Origin: Bacteroidales bacterium
Lineage (GTDB): Bacteria; Bacteroidota; Bacteroidia; Bacteroidales; P3
NCBI GenBank assembly: GCA_016281475.1
Contig: JAEEIS010000198.1
Location: 1-6,812 of the forward strand
Length of the DNA: 6,812 bases
Direction of reading: 5' to 3'
Shown here in pieces: positions 1-5,600 of the stretch (the stretch's first letter is position 1; every line of letters starts with the position of its first letter). The position numbers were made by a program, and so were the translations under genes. Below the pieces are notes generated by a model. That model was given only the letters and a program-made list of their open reading frames with translations, was not told the origin of the DNA and ran no database searches.

Positions 1-103
1 CCGGTCGCCGCCAGGGTATTGCTACCCCGCGCTGCCCCTCGACTTGCATGTGTTAGGCCTGCCGCTAGCGTTCATCCTGAGCCAGGATCAAACTCTTCAT
101 TGT
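1..103 (-). rRNA. rrs: 16S ribosomal RNA, 5' end (partial)
   Basis: The reverse complement contains the universal 16S start, AGAGTTTGATCCTGGCTCAG (about 77-96), followed by the GATGAACGCTAGCGGCAGG and AACACATGCAAGTCGA blocks. The V1 region after that (GGGGCAGC, a small hairpin of GGGGTA/TACCCT type, then GGCGGCGACCGG) is of Bacteroidales kind. Aligning the GAAGAGTTTGATC block with the E. coli numbering puts residue 1 of the mature RNA near position 103. Only about the first hundred nucleotides are present; the rest of the gene and any downstream 23S and 5S lie beyond the left edge. The order-level placement is from recognition of the sequence; I cannot resolve family or genus. Confidence 0.97.
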
Positions 104-248
104 AAGAATTGCTCTGTAACCTCTTTGACTCATCTCGTGTCCTCCCAGCCAGCCCAGCCGGCTGATGATTGACACACGCTATCTCATGTTTCAAAATAAT
201 TCAAAGTTCTCGTACTTTCTTATCAACACTCGTTGTTTCCTTGAAAGC
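104..248 (-). promoter_or_regulatory. rRNA operon leader (pre-16S 5' transcribed spacer)
   Basis: About 145 nt lie between the inferred transcription start (near 248) and the mature 16S end. On the minus strand it carries GAGAACTTTGAATT (about 197-210), which loosely resembles the boxA antitermination element of rRNA leaders; this match is weak. Closer to the 16S end, CGTGT (136-140) can pair with ACACG (174-178). Inside this, CAGCC (146-150) can pair with GGCTG (160-164), next to the perfect palindrome CAGCCGGCTG at 155-164. Leader stems of this sort usually take part in rRNA processing; that role is inferred from position. Confidence 0.6.
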
Positions 249-253
249 GAGTG
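227..253 (-). repeat. Inverted repeat at the rRNA transcription start
   Basis: CACTCG (227-232 on the plus strand) and CGAGTG (248-253) form perfect 6-bp arms, and an inner TTTC (236-239)/GAAA (243-246) adds four more pairs. The element begins at the base next to the -7 box, so it spans the predicted start site. It could fold as a hairpin at the very 5' end of the leader RNA or act as a DNA site for a regulator. The pairing is seen; the role is inferred. Confidence 0.5.
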
Positions 254-283
254 CAAAGATACGACCATTTTTCAAACTACAAA
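254..283 (-). promoter_or_regulatory. rRNA promoter, Bacteroidota -33/-7 type
   Basis: Reading the minus strand, TTTG (280-283) is followed after 18 nt by TATCTTTG (254-261), a full match to the Bacteroidota primary sigma factor consensus TAnnTTTG, and then by CAC. Transcription should begin near 248, about 145 nt upstream of the mature 16S end. The upstream DNA (284-360) is rich in A-runs on the transcribed-sense strand, as expected for an UP-like activating region of an rRNA promoter. Confidence is high because box sequence, spacing and position relative to 16S all agree. Confidence 0.85.
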
Positions 284-390
284 ATTTTTTTTTCGTTTTT
301 TTTGCATCGAAGATGTTAAACAACTATGAATCAAGAATATTTTTTTTCACTTTTTTTTCATTACTTCCCAAATTCGCCTTGCAAAAATAG

Positions 391-668
391 CTTTTCTCTT
401 CAACTTTTTTCCTTTTTGATGAGGTATGACCAGAATTAATTGTTGATAACACTGCATGTATCTAACCTACAATTAGTTAATTCAAACATACACTTCTAAA
501 TCACAAACACAATAATCTAATTTACAATATTATAATAACATAATCAAGAACCATATTAACAATAAAGGACAAAAAAATCTTCCCACTTTATACTACCCAT
601 GTCTTGCTTTGGCCTTATTCTGGAGAATGCGGTAAGTTAGTAATGGGATAAAGCAGCAGAATTATGAA
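391..668. other. AT-rich non-coding gap between the rRNA promoter region and the membrane-protein gene
   Basis: I see no credible gene here on either strand. The stretch 477-547 has no G at all on the plus strand, against 13 C. A run of seven T on the minus strand (571-577) follows the 3' end of the neighbouring gene, but I could not find a convincing hairpin directly before it, so no intrinsic terminator is called. A possible promoter lies at 483-513. Confidence 0.5.
483..513 (-). promoter_or_regulatory. Possible second promoter upstream of the rRNA operon
   Basis: On the minus strand ATTG (510-513) is followed after 19 nt by TATGTTTG (483-490), which fits TTG/TAnnTTTG. It would read toward the rRNA operon, starting about 230 nt before the main promoter. 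Tandem rRNA promoters are common in bacteria, but the -33 box here is partial and AT-rich DNA produces such matches by chance. Confidence 0.35.
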
Positions 669-1076
669 TTAACCGTTATATATATAAATGTAGCCATTGT
701 TATACGCCCACAACAGCAAAACAACTATCACTGGAAACAATATTGTTATTATATAAAGATTGATAATCCAAAGCCATTTCCCTCGCTTTCCCACTATCAC
801 TTTTGCCAAACTAACCATTCTCTTGTAATCATAACGGTATTCCAACACAAAGTAAAAAACAATCAAACTCAATACAAATGGTATGGGAAAGGTGAACGTC
901 ATACTTTTTATGAATGGGCAGAAAGGTGATAACAAAGCGAGAATACCAAATATATCAATTGTTACAACAAATCCCATCCATGCTATTGTCGAAAATGGCG
1001 CAATGTCGGCATTCCCTACTCTTTCCTGCCAAGCGTATTGGTGATAGAAAAACAATTTCAACAACTTGAATTTCAT
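669..1076 (-). CDS. Small membrane protein of unknown function (three predicted helices)
   Basis: 135 residues, not recognised. The first 25 residues are basic and aromatic (KFKLLKLFFYHQY), followed by a helix at about 31-54, a second at about 61-80, a short basic loop (residues 81-99, including RYDYKR and VGKRGK) and a third helix at about 100-125. The aromatic head plus a few helices recalls small membrane proteins often seen in Bacteroidota accessory DNA, but that is an impression of style, not a family call. It is the last gene of the block that starts at 3210; it begins 47 bases after the lipoprotein gene's stop, and I see no promoter of its own. ATG at 1074-1076 is the natural start. 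No clear terminator follows before the rRNA promoter region. Confidence 0.7.
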   Translation of the reverse strand: MKFKLLKLFFYHQYAWQERVGNADIAPFSTIAWMGFVVTIDIFGILALLSPFCPFIKSMTFTFPIPFVLSLIVFYFVLEYRYDYKRMVSLAKVIVGKRGKWLWIINLYIITILFPVIVVLLLWAYNNGYIYIYNG

Positions 1077-1123
1077 ATTAATGAGGTTTACTTTCGAGTG
1101 ATAACCAAATCGTCAATGGCAAC

Positions 1124-1798
1124 CTATGGCAGCGTCAATGCCCCTCCGTCGCTAGTCGCAAAATCCACAATATCATCATACGTGTCATCATTCCAATTGA
1201 ACTTCTCCTTCTTGGCAGCGAGAATCCTAACAACCGAATCTTTCCCATTAAGGTGTGTCATAATATTATAATATTCAGTATACGGAACCAACAGATGGCC
1301 ATATTGGAACAAAATGTCGTCAAATGGCAATGGCAATGAAAGGAGCGAATCCACTTTCGCTATAGAATCCGTCATCAGCGGAGTCCAAAGCGTGATGATA
1401 CTATCCAAGTTCTTCTTGTATCCAAGCATGTCATGTGCCTCTTCTGCCATAATCGCCTTGCACTTCAATCTCAAATAAGACTTGTATTCTGGCGGCCACG
1501 ACACCAAATCCTGCGGCATCCTATCAATAATCGAGAGGGCAGAATCGTACCGCTCACAAAGGTCAAACATCTGTATCCGATAAAAATAGTCTATGACACC
1601 TGCCGTGTCCGACTCCAATACATACGCATTGTATTTCAACGCCGAATCGACATTGGAGGCATCCCCGCTGCTCCAATACGCATTCAGAAAATCCACATAC
1701 TGGACTCGGGCACTGAACTCATCGCTGCCCTTGCTGCCCTTGTTGGCACAAGAGGCGAGAAGCAGAATACAAATGATTGATAATCTAATATTTTTCAT
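1124..1798 (-). CDS. Putative lipoprotein of unknown function, helix-rich
   Basis: 224 residues. The N-terminus is a lipoprotein signal: a short basic start (MKNIR), a hydrophobic stretch and the lipobox LASC with the lipidated cysteine at residue 17. The residues after the cysteine (ANKGSKG) lack the early acidic cluster of known Bacteroidota surface-export signals, so it may stay on the periplasmic side; this is inference. The mature part looks mostly helical, with aromatic/alanine-rich segments around 30-110 (for example DFLNAYWSSG and YRIQMFDLCERYDSALSIID) that resemble TPR-like helical pairs, but I cannot assign a family. It starts 22 bases after the stop of the upstream secreted-protein gene and is followed 47 bases later by the small membrane protein, fitting a shared transcript. 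Confidence 0.75.
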   Translation of the reverse strand: MKNIRLSIICILLLASCANKGSKGSDEFSARVQYVDFLNAYWSSGDASNVDSALKYNAYVLESDTAGVIDYFYRIQMFDLCERYDSALSIIDRMPQDLVSWPPEYKSYLRLKCKAIMAEEAHDMLGYKKNLDSIITLWTPLMTDSIAKVDSLLSLPLPFDDILFQYGHLLVPYTEYYNIMTHLNGKDSVVRILAAKKEKFNWNDDTYDDIVDFATSDGGALTLP

Positions 1799-1820
1799 TG
1801 GACAAGCAATTTAACTTATT

Positions 1821-2456
1821 TCACCATACAACACTCCTTACCGTCGAATATTGGCGTTCCCCTATCACTTCCAACCGAGAATCCTTTGCGAGTGAATAAA
1901 TGGTTTCCTTGCAGTTTACTGGATATGAGTCATTGTTAATATAAGGGCCATAATACTTGTGTATTATGGCTGATGCACTCACAAACCAGTCCCCCAAACA
2001 GGCAGGTTCGTCAGACCCATTCAGCACTCGGATTTCGTTCAATATCTTTCCCTCCGAATTGTAAATCAACACATGAGTATAGAACAATCTATTGGAAGGT
2101 AACTCCTCCATGTAGTCAAAGAATGCCACATAACAATAGCCATCGTAGAAGAAATTGCCACATAGGAATGCTCCCGTTCCTGTTCTCAATTCCTTACTCA
2201 AAAACTTCTGATACTGAGCCTTCATTGGGATGGTCTTGCCCGTCGTTACCAATTGGCTGGAATCCGATAGCGCGAAGCAAGGAAAGAGGCTCTTAAATTG
2301 CTGAAAGTCCATCGTATCATTTGTATTGTACGAAAACATCAAATAGGGAATCTCTATCTCCTTGCACGTCTCAAGTACGTGATATTCTTCCAACTGCGCA
2401 CTCAATGTCCAAAGTGGCAATACCAAATTCAAAATCAGAAGACCAATCCGATTCAT
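1821..2456 (-). CDS. Secreted protein of unknown function
   Basis: 211 residues from the ATG at 2454-2456. The reading frame stays open further upstream to 2660, but I chose the internal start because it gives a clean signal peptide (MNRIGLLILNLVLPLWTLSA, cut before Q21, the A|Q pattern typical of Bacteroidota) and removes a 149-base overlap with the preceding gene. The mature part is beta-rich, with GNFFYDGYCYVAFFDY and a segment HVLIYNSEGKILNEIRVLNG that resembles the strand-turn pattern 'Y-x-x-x-G-K-I' of beta-sheet or propeller-like proteins. No family is recognised and no catalytic motif is visible. It follows the 2512-3210 gene by 55 bases and precedes the lipoprotein gene by 22, so it is probably the second gene of one operon. 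A perfect inverted repeat abuts the start codon. Confidence 0.72.
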   Translation of the reverse strand: MNRIGLLILNLVLPLWTLSAQLEEYHVLETCKEIEIPYLMFSYNTNDTMDFQQFKSLFPCFALSDSSQLVTTGKTIPMKAQYQKFLSKELRTGTGAFLCGNFFYDGYCYVAFFDYMEELPSNRLFYTHVLIYNSEGKILNEIRVLNGSDEPACLGDWFVSASAIIHKYYGPYINNDSYPVNCKETIYSLAKDSRLEVIGERQYSTVRSVVW

Positions 2457-2476
2457 ATTTAAACGAGGTTTAAATA
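2456..2476. repeat. Perfect 9-bp inverted repeat abutting a start codon
   Basis: TATTTAAAC (2456-2464) and GTTTAAATA (2468-2476) are perfect complements around the 3-base spacer GAG. The left arm includes the first base of the start codon of the secreted-protein gene ending at 1821. In RNA it could form a hairpin covering the ribosome landing zone; as DNA it could be an operator. Just upstream on the minus strand GATCTTTG (2477-2484) is a 7/8 match to TAnnTTTG with no good -33 partner. Confidence 0.6.
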
Positions 2477-2511
2477 CAAAGATCACATCCTTTCTCATTA
2501 TCATAACTGTA

Positions 2512-3210
2512 TTAATCCCGAGTATAATACCAAACCAACGGATGTCCCGATTCATCCAAATAGCGTATCCAGCACCTGATGCGACGGCATTCAAAATCAT
2601 CATCACCCTCATCGTGCGGGGTCGAAACATCAACCTGCATCCATCCCCCTTGGCTGACACGACCGGTCGGTATCAAGTCGCAATCCAACAGTCTCTTTAC
2701 CTCATTCTTATAATCATACCACAGTTCCTTCATCCGTGGAATCTGCATGTCCAGCGTGTCGCCATCGGGAGCCTTGAAAAAAGCAATCCGAGCCACCCCA
2801 TCCTTATTGTTCAGCGGGAACACCTCCCTCTGACTAGGTAGCAACGCCGACCATAGACGGTAATCAATAACAGCGTTGTCCCGCTTCACCCATCCGTATC
2901 GAACATGACCACCAAGGTCGCTCAGAATCACCTTAATTGCATCGTTCCGCATAGAGGCTATGCACAATCCCTTGACCTCATCGGCAAATTCGACCAACTC
3001 GACATCTTCCCTATCATTGCAGTCCCTAAAATTAATGGTCGTGATTATCCTTGTGAGCGTAGAGTCAAAAATGTCGAGGTTCACCGATTCCTCCGTCATT
3101 ATCGGATAGTGGCACTTAAAGAACACGACCCCTATCCCCGACCATGGCTCCACAGCCCTGCACGGAATAAAAACAATCAACACCAGCAACAACAAACAAA
3201 ACTTTTTCAT
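2512..3210 (-). CDS. Secreted protein of unknown function, first gene of the four-gene block
   Basis: 232 residues. The signal peptide covers about residues 1-19 (MKKFCLLLLVLIVFIPCRA, cut before V20). A cysteine at 17 is preceded by proline, so it does not make a proper lipobox. The mature part is mixed alpha/beta, with an acidic patch near the C-terminus (HDEGDDDFE) and several tryptophans and arginines; residues from about 195 read like beta strands ending in VWYYTRD. I do not recognise a family or active-site motif. It has the best promoter of the block 53 bases upstream (3263-3294), leaving an untranslated leader of about 45 nt, and it is followed by three closely spaced genes. ATG at 3208-3210 is the only sensible start given the signal peptide. 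Confidence 0.75.
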   Translation of the reverse strand: MKKFCLLLLVLIVFIPCRAVEPWSGIGVVFFKCHYPIMTEESVNLDIFDSTLTRIITTINFRDCNDREDVELVEFADEVKGLCIASMRNDAIKVILSDLGGHVRYGWVKRDNAVIDYRLWSALLPSQREVFPLNNKDGVARIAFFKAPDGDTLDMQIPRMKELWYDYKNEVKRLLDCDLIPTGRVSQGGWMQVDVSTPHDEGDDDFECRRIRCWIRYLDESGHPLVWYYTRD

Positions 3211-3262
3211 GCCTAATCTTTTAATCTATAACGTTATAATACACTTCTGTTCCTGTATGTAG

Positions 3263-3294
3263 CAAAAATAACCCATTTTGTTACATCACCCAAA
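3263..3294 (-). promoter_or_regulatory. Promoter of the four-gene unknown block
   Basis: On the minus strand TTTG (3291-3294) is followed after 20 nt by TATTTTTG (3263-3270), a full match to TAnnTTTG. The inferred start is near 3256, about 45 nt before the ATG at 3210. This is the second-best promoter in the window after the rRNA promoter, and it argues that 3210 down to 669 is one transcription unit. Confidence 0.7.
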
Positions 3295-3474
3295 AAAATT
3301 ATTTTCATTATCCTCAACTCAACTCCCCCTTTAACACCACCAAAAACCCAATAATCCTTCAATTATCAATAACGCAAAATCCACAAAACTATTTTACCAC
3401 CCATCTCTTCACTTTCACTTTTTTCCATCCTCAATTCTTACAAACTTCCTCTCCTATTCTACACTTATACCTTA
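3281..3474. other. Strongly strand-asymmetric non-coding tract (one G, 64 C on the plus strand)
   Basis: By hand count the plus strand has 64 C and a single G (at 3374) in 194 bases; the minus strand is therefore almost free of C. No gene is visible in it. It lies between the end of the alkylation repair gene and the promoter at 3263-3294. A plus-strand RNA from here would be C-rich, G-poor and unstructured, the property of Rho-loading sites, so it might stop antisense transcription; this is inference. Together with 3211-3280 and 3475-3608 it makes up the gap between the two genes. Confidence 0.75.
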
Positions 3475-3519
3475 GTTATACCTTAGTTATACTATTATAG
3501 ATAGAATAACTAAAGTATA
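3466..3519. repeat. Tandem 11-bp repeat with an inverted partner
   Basis: TATACCTTAGTTAT occurs at 3466-3479 and again at 3477-3490, that is, with an 11-bp period and overlapping ends. ATAACTAAAGTATA at 3506-3519 is the reverse complement of either copy with one mismatch. So two alternative 14-bp stems are possible, with a 15-base loop for the nearer copy. There is no T-run after it on the minus strand, so it is not a standard intrinsic terminator for the alkylation repair gene, which ends about 90 bases to the right. An 11-bp period is roughly one DNA turn, which would suit adjacent binding of a regulator. Confidence 0.6.
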
Positions 3520-3608
3520 AATATAGAATAAATATAGGATAAGTATTAAAGATACTAGGGAGTGAGGAGGTGCTTACGTTAGCAGTAGGGGGATGTGGCG
3601 AGGGAGGG

Positions 3609-4319
3609 TCAAAGGGTGCCGGAGAGGTAGGCGCGGCGGGTGTCGGGCGGGAACTTCTCGATGGCGTAGCGAAGGGTGGTGCGGGGCATGGTGCGGTAGC
3701 GTGAGGCGAGGAAGGCTACGAGGGTAGGCTCGTGATGCTTGCCCACTTCGCGGAGGAGCCAGCCGACGGCCTTGTGGATGAGGTCGGCTTGGTGGTTCAG
3801 GAGGATGTCGGCGATGGCGAGGCAGTCGTCGTACTGGTCGCGGCGCACGAAAGCCATGCAGCTGACGATGGCTATGCGCTGTTCCCAGAGGGTCTTGCCG
3901 TGGCGGGCCAGGTGGTAGAGGAGCGTGCGGTCCTTGTCGAGGAGCCATGTGCCAAGGATTTCGTAGCAGGAGAGGTCGACGAGGTCCCAATTGTTGATAT
4001 ACTGGGTGTGGGAAAGGTAGAAGTCGACGCAACGCTGCTGCAAGGGCTTGTCTTTCTTGGCGTGCTTGAATATCTGCACCAGGGTGAGCAGGGCAGCAAG
4101 GCGGACTTCGTGGTAGGGCGAGGCGAGGCACTGCTCGAGGTCGTCGAAGGTGCAGTCGCGCCATATTCGATTCACCACCTCGCGGTTGCGCGGCACCTTG
4201 ATGCCAAGGAATTGGTCGCCCTCGCCGTACTGGCCGGGGTCGGTCTTGAAGAAACGGGAAAGCCCTTCGACCTGAGTGTCGTCGCGTAGGACTATGATGG
4301 AATCGTATAAGAGGGACAT
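3609..4319 (-). CDS. alkD: DNA alkylation repair protein, AlkD-type DNA glycosylase
   Basis: 236 residues, the normal size for the family (Pfam DNA_alkylation_repair). AlkD enzymes are cytoplasmic DNA glycosylases built from HEAT-like helical repeats that remove N3- and N7-alkylated purines. The N-terminal signature FFKTDPGQYGEGDQFLGI (residues 23-40) followed by KVP is characteristic. The residues that line the DNA pocket in Bacillus cereus AlkD (W109, D113, R148, W187) have clear equivalents here: W111 and D115 in NNWDLVD, R148 in EQRIAI, W187 in KAVGWLLREVGK. The enzyme should therefore be active. The gene is GC-rich (63% in a hand-counted 60-base sample, 3781-3840) compared with the block to its left. 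No Bacteroidota promoter is evident in the 75-base gap upstream, so it may depend on read-through from 4395-5594. The start at 4319 fits the family's usual N-terminus. Confidence 0.95.
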   Translation of the reverse strand: MSLLYDSIIVLRDDTQVEGLSRFFKTDPGQYGEGDQFLGIKVPRNREVVNRIWRDCTFDDLEQCLASPYHEVRLAALLTLVQIFKHAKKDKPLQQRCVDFYLSHTQYINNWDLVDLSCYEILGTWLLDKDRTLLYHLARHGKTLWEQRIAIVSCMAFVRRDQYDDCLAIADILLNHQADLIHKAVGWLLREVGKHHEPTLVAFLASRYRTMPRTTLRYAIEKFPPDTRRAYLSGTL

Positions 4320-4330
4320 GGAGGAATGCG

Positions 4331-4400
4331 TTAATTTGTTAATTTGTGAATGAGTTAATCTACTAACACATTATCACATTCACGAATTTACACATTATCT
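4331..4400. repeat. Mirrored arrays of an 8-bp repeat forming a long imperfect inverted repeat
   Basis: On the minus strand the units ATTAACTC, ATTCACAA, ATTAACAA and ATTAACGC follow one another exactly every 8 bases (about 4328-4359). On the plus strand ATTATCAC, ATTCACGA, ATTTACAC and ATTATCTT do the same (about 4370-4401). The two arrays face each other, so 4338-4360 pairs with 4369-4391 at 18 of 23 positions around an 8-base loop. The right array overlaps the stop codon of the gene ending at 4395. It fills almost the whole gap between the two genes and could be a bidirectional terminator-like structure or an intergenic repeat family of this genome. Confidence 0.7.
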
Positions 4401-5594
4401 TTCGACAATAAGTTTGGTGGTGCTTAGGGTGCCTTGCTGGAGGAGACGGACGGTGTAGCAGCCGGCGGGGAGCGACTGCACGTCAATCTTGTCGGAGCCA
4501 TTGCCCAGCATGGCGGCCATGGCCACACGGCCCGTCACGTCGATGAGCTGCACCTGTGCGGGATGGTCGGTGAGGCCGCCTATCGTCACCACGCCCGTGG
4601 CGGGATTGGGGCTGATGGTCAGCGAGGGCGCATCGGCCTGCCGTATAGCGGCATGGATGTCGGCATAGTTGTAGAGGAAGTCGCAGACGTACTGCAGATG
4701 GTGGTCGACATCGACGCTGTACCACTGCTCGACATCATACACGCCAGTATTGGTGTAGGTCTTGGGTCGGGTCATCTCTGGGGTCCAAGGCATGAGTGTC
4801 TGGTCGATGGTTATGCCTTCGACGTAGTGGTATAGGCTGCGCTCGGCTTCCATGCCGGTGTTGTCGAAGTAGTGGTATTCGGTGCAGTTGCCGGCGTTGT
4901 CGTATAGGTAGTTGTGACGGGCGAAGTATTCCCAGCCGCCGTTGCCGTCGCTCATGCTGTCGTCAATCTGTGAGAGAAGGCCGTCGGCGTTGTAGGTGTA
5001 GGTCAAACGCTCGTCGGGGCTGAGACCGCTGCCGTTGTAGCTGTACCATAATTCTTCCGACAGAAGACCGTCGGTGTAGGTGTATTCGACCTTTTGGAAC
5101 TGTATGCCGCTCATGGTGAGGGTGGAGAGGATAATCTGGTTGTCGGAGTTGTAGGTGTAGTGATACACGCCGCCGAGCTGCCAGTCGCCGTCGAAGTTGT
5201 TGTAGTTGGTTCGTGTGGCGATGTTGCCAGATTGGTCGTAGGTGTAGTCGATGTAGTAGACATTCTCCCAGCGTCCGCCCAGCAGCTGCCAACCCGACAT
5301 GCGGGTCATCTGACCTTGATTGTTATAGGAGAGAGAGTCGATGAGGCTGTAGTCGCCACGCACCGAGTCCTTGACGGCAATGAGTTGTTGCTGACCATTG
5401 TAGATAAAGTCGTTGAACTGGTACATGTCGCTCGTGCGGAAACCGACAAGCTTATATTGGAAACCGTTTTTGGCTACCCTGCGCTCGATGCCGTTAATGC
5501 GGTGGCCATTCTTGCGGAGGTGGCCGGAGGGCTGTGCCGATGCGACCAGGGCACAGAAGCCGAAGGTGATAAGGAACAGAATTGACTTTTTCAT
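4395..5594 (-). CDS. Secreted YD-repeat-like protein with a type IX secretion C-terminal domain
   Basis: 399 residues. A signal peptide spans 1-20 (MKKSILFLITFGFCALVASA, cut before Q21). The middle holds about seven imperfect copies of a Y-x-Y-(D/N/T)...G-x-(I/L) motif, near residues 63, 87, 117, 146, 171, 199 and 229, for example YTYDQSGNIATRTNY and YTYNADGLLSQIDD; such YD/RHS-like repeats build beta-sheet wraps. Residues 324-399 are a T9SS type A sorting domain: SLTISPNPATG, VQLIDVTGR, LPAGCYTVRL and a C-terminal TTKLIVER. The protein is therefore expected to reach the periplasm by Sec and then the cell surface or medium by the type IX system. Binding target unknown. It starts 6 bases after the stop of the small membrane-protein gene, so the two are co-transcribed. 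Confidence 0.9.
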   Translation of the reverse strand: MKKSILFLITFGFCALVASAQPSGHLRKNGHRINGIERRVAKNGFQYKLVGFRTSDMYQFNDFIYNGQQQLIAVKDSVRGDYSLIDSLSYNNQGQMTRMSGWQLLGGRWENVYYIDYTYDQSGNIATRTNYNNFDGDWQLGGVYHYTYNSDNQIILSTLTMSGIQFQKVEYTYTDGLLSEELWYSYNGSGLSPDERLTYTYNADGLLSQIDDSMSDGNGGWEYFARHNYLYDNAGNCTEYHYFDNTGMEAERSLYHYVEGITIDQTLMPWTPEMTRPKTYTNTGVYDVEQWYSVDVDHHLQYVCDFLYNYADIHAAIRQADAPSLTISPNPATGVVTIGGLTDHPAQVQLIDVTGRVAMAAMLGNGSDKIDVQSLPAGCYTVRLLQQGTLSTTKLIVER

Positions 5595-5600
5595 GTTTGA

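Noticed and set aside
382..389. TATTTTTG on the minus strand, a perfect -7 box upstream of the rRNA promoter
   Set aside because: No TTG lies at the right spacing upstream; in such AT-rich DNA the box alone is weak evidence.
169..390. Plus-strand open frame of 73 codons
   Set aside because: It covers the rRNA leader and promoter; its Phe/Leu-rich translation comes from T-runs.
2457..2660. Upstream extension of the secreted-protein gene (68 extra residues)
   Set aside because: It would overlap the preceding gene by 149 bases and bury a typical signal peptide inside the protein; the start at 2456 explains both.
3441..3560. Repeats resembling a degenerate CRISPR array
   Set aside because: Copies are 11-14 bp, overlap each other and have no spacers.
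3571..3584. Near-palindrome TGCTTACGTTAGCA just after alkD
   Set aside because: Two mismatches and no room for a loop, and no T-run afterward on the minus strand, so not a terminator.
3574..4164. A long arginine/proline/histidine-rich open frame on the minus strand
   Set aside because: It overlaps the alkD gene in another frame; the composition is what GC-rich coding DNA gives out of frame, and the AlkD frame has conserved catalytic residues.
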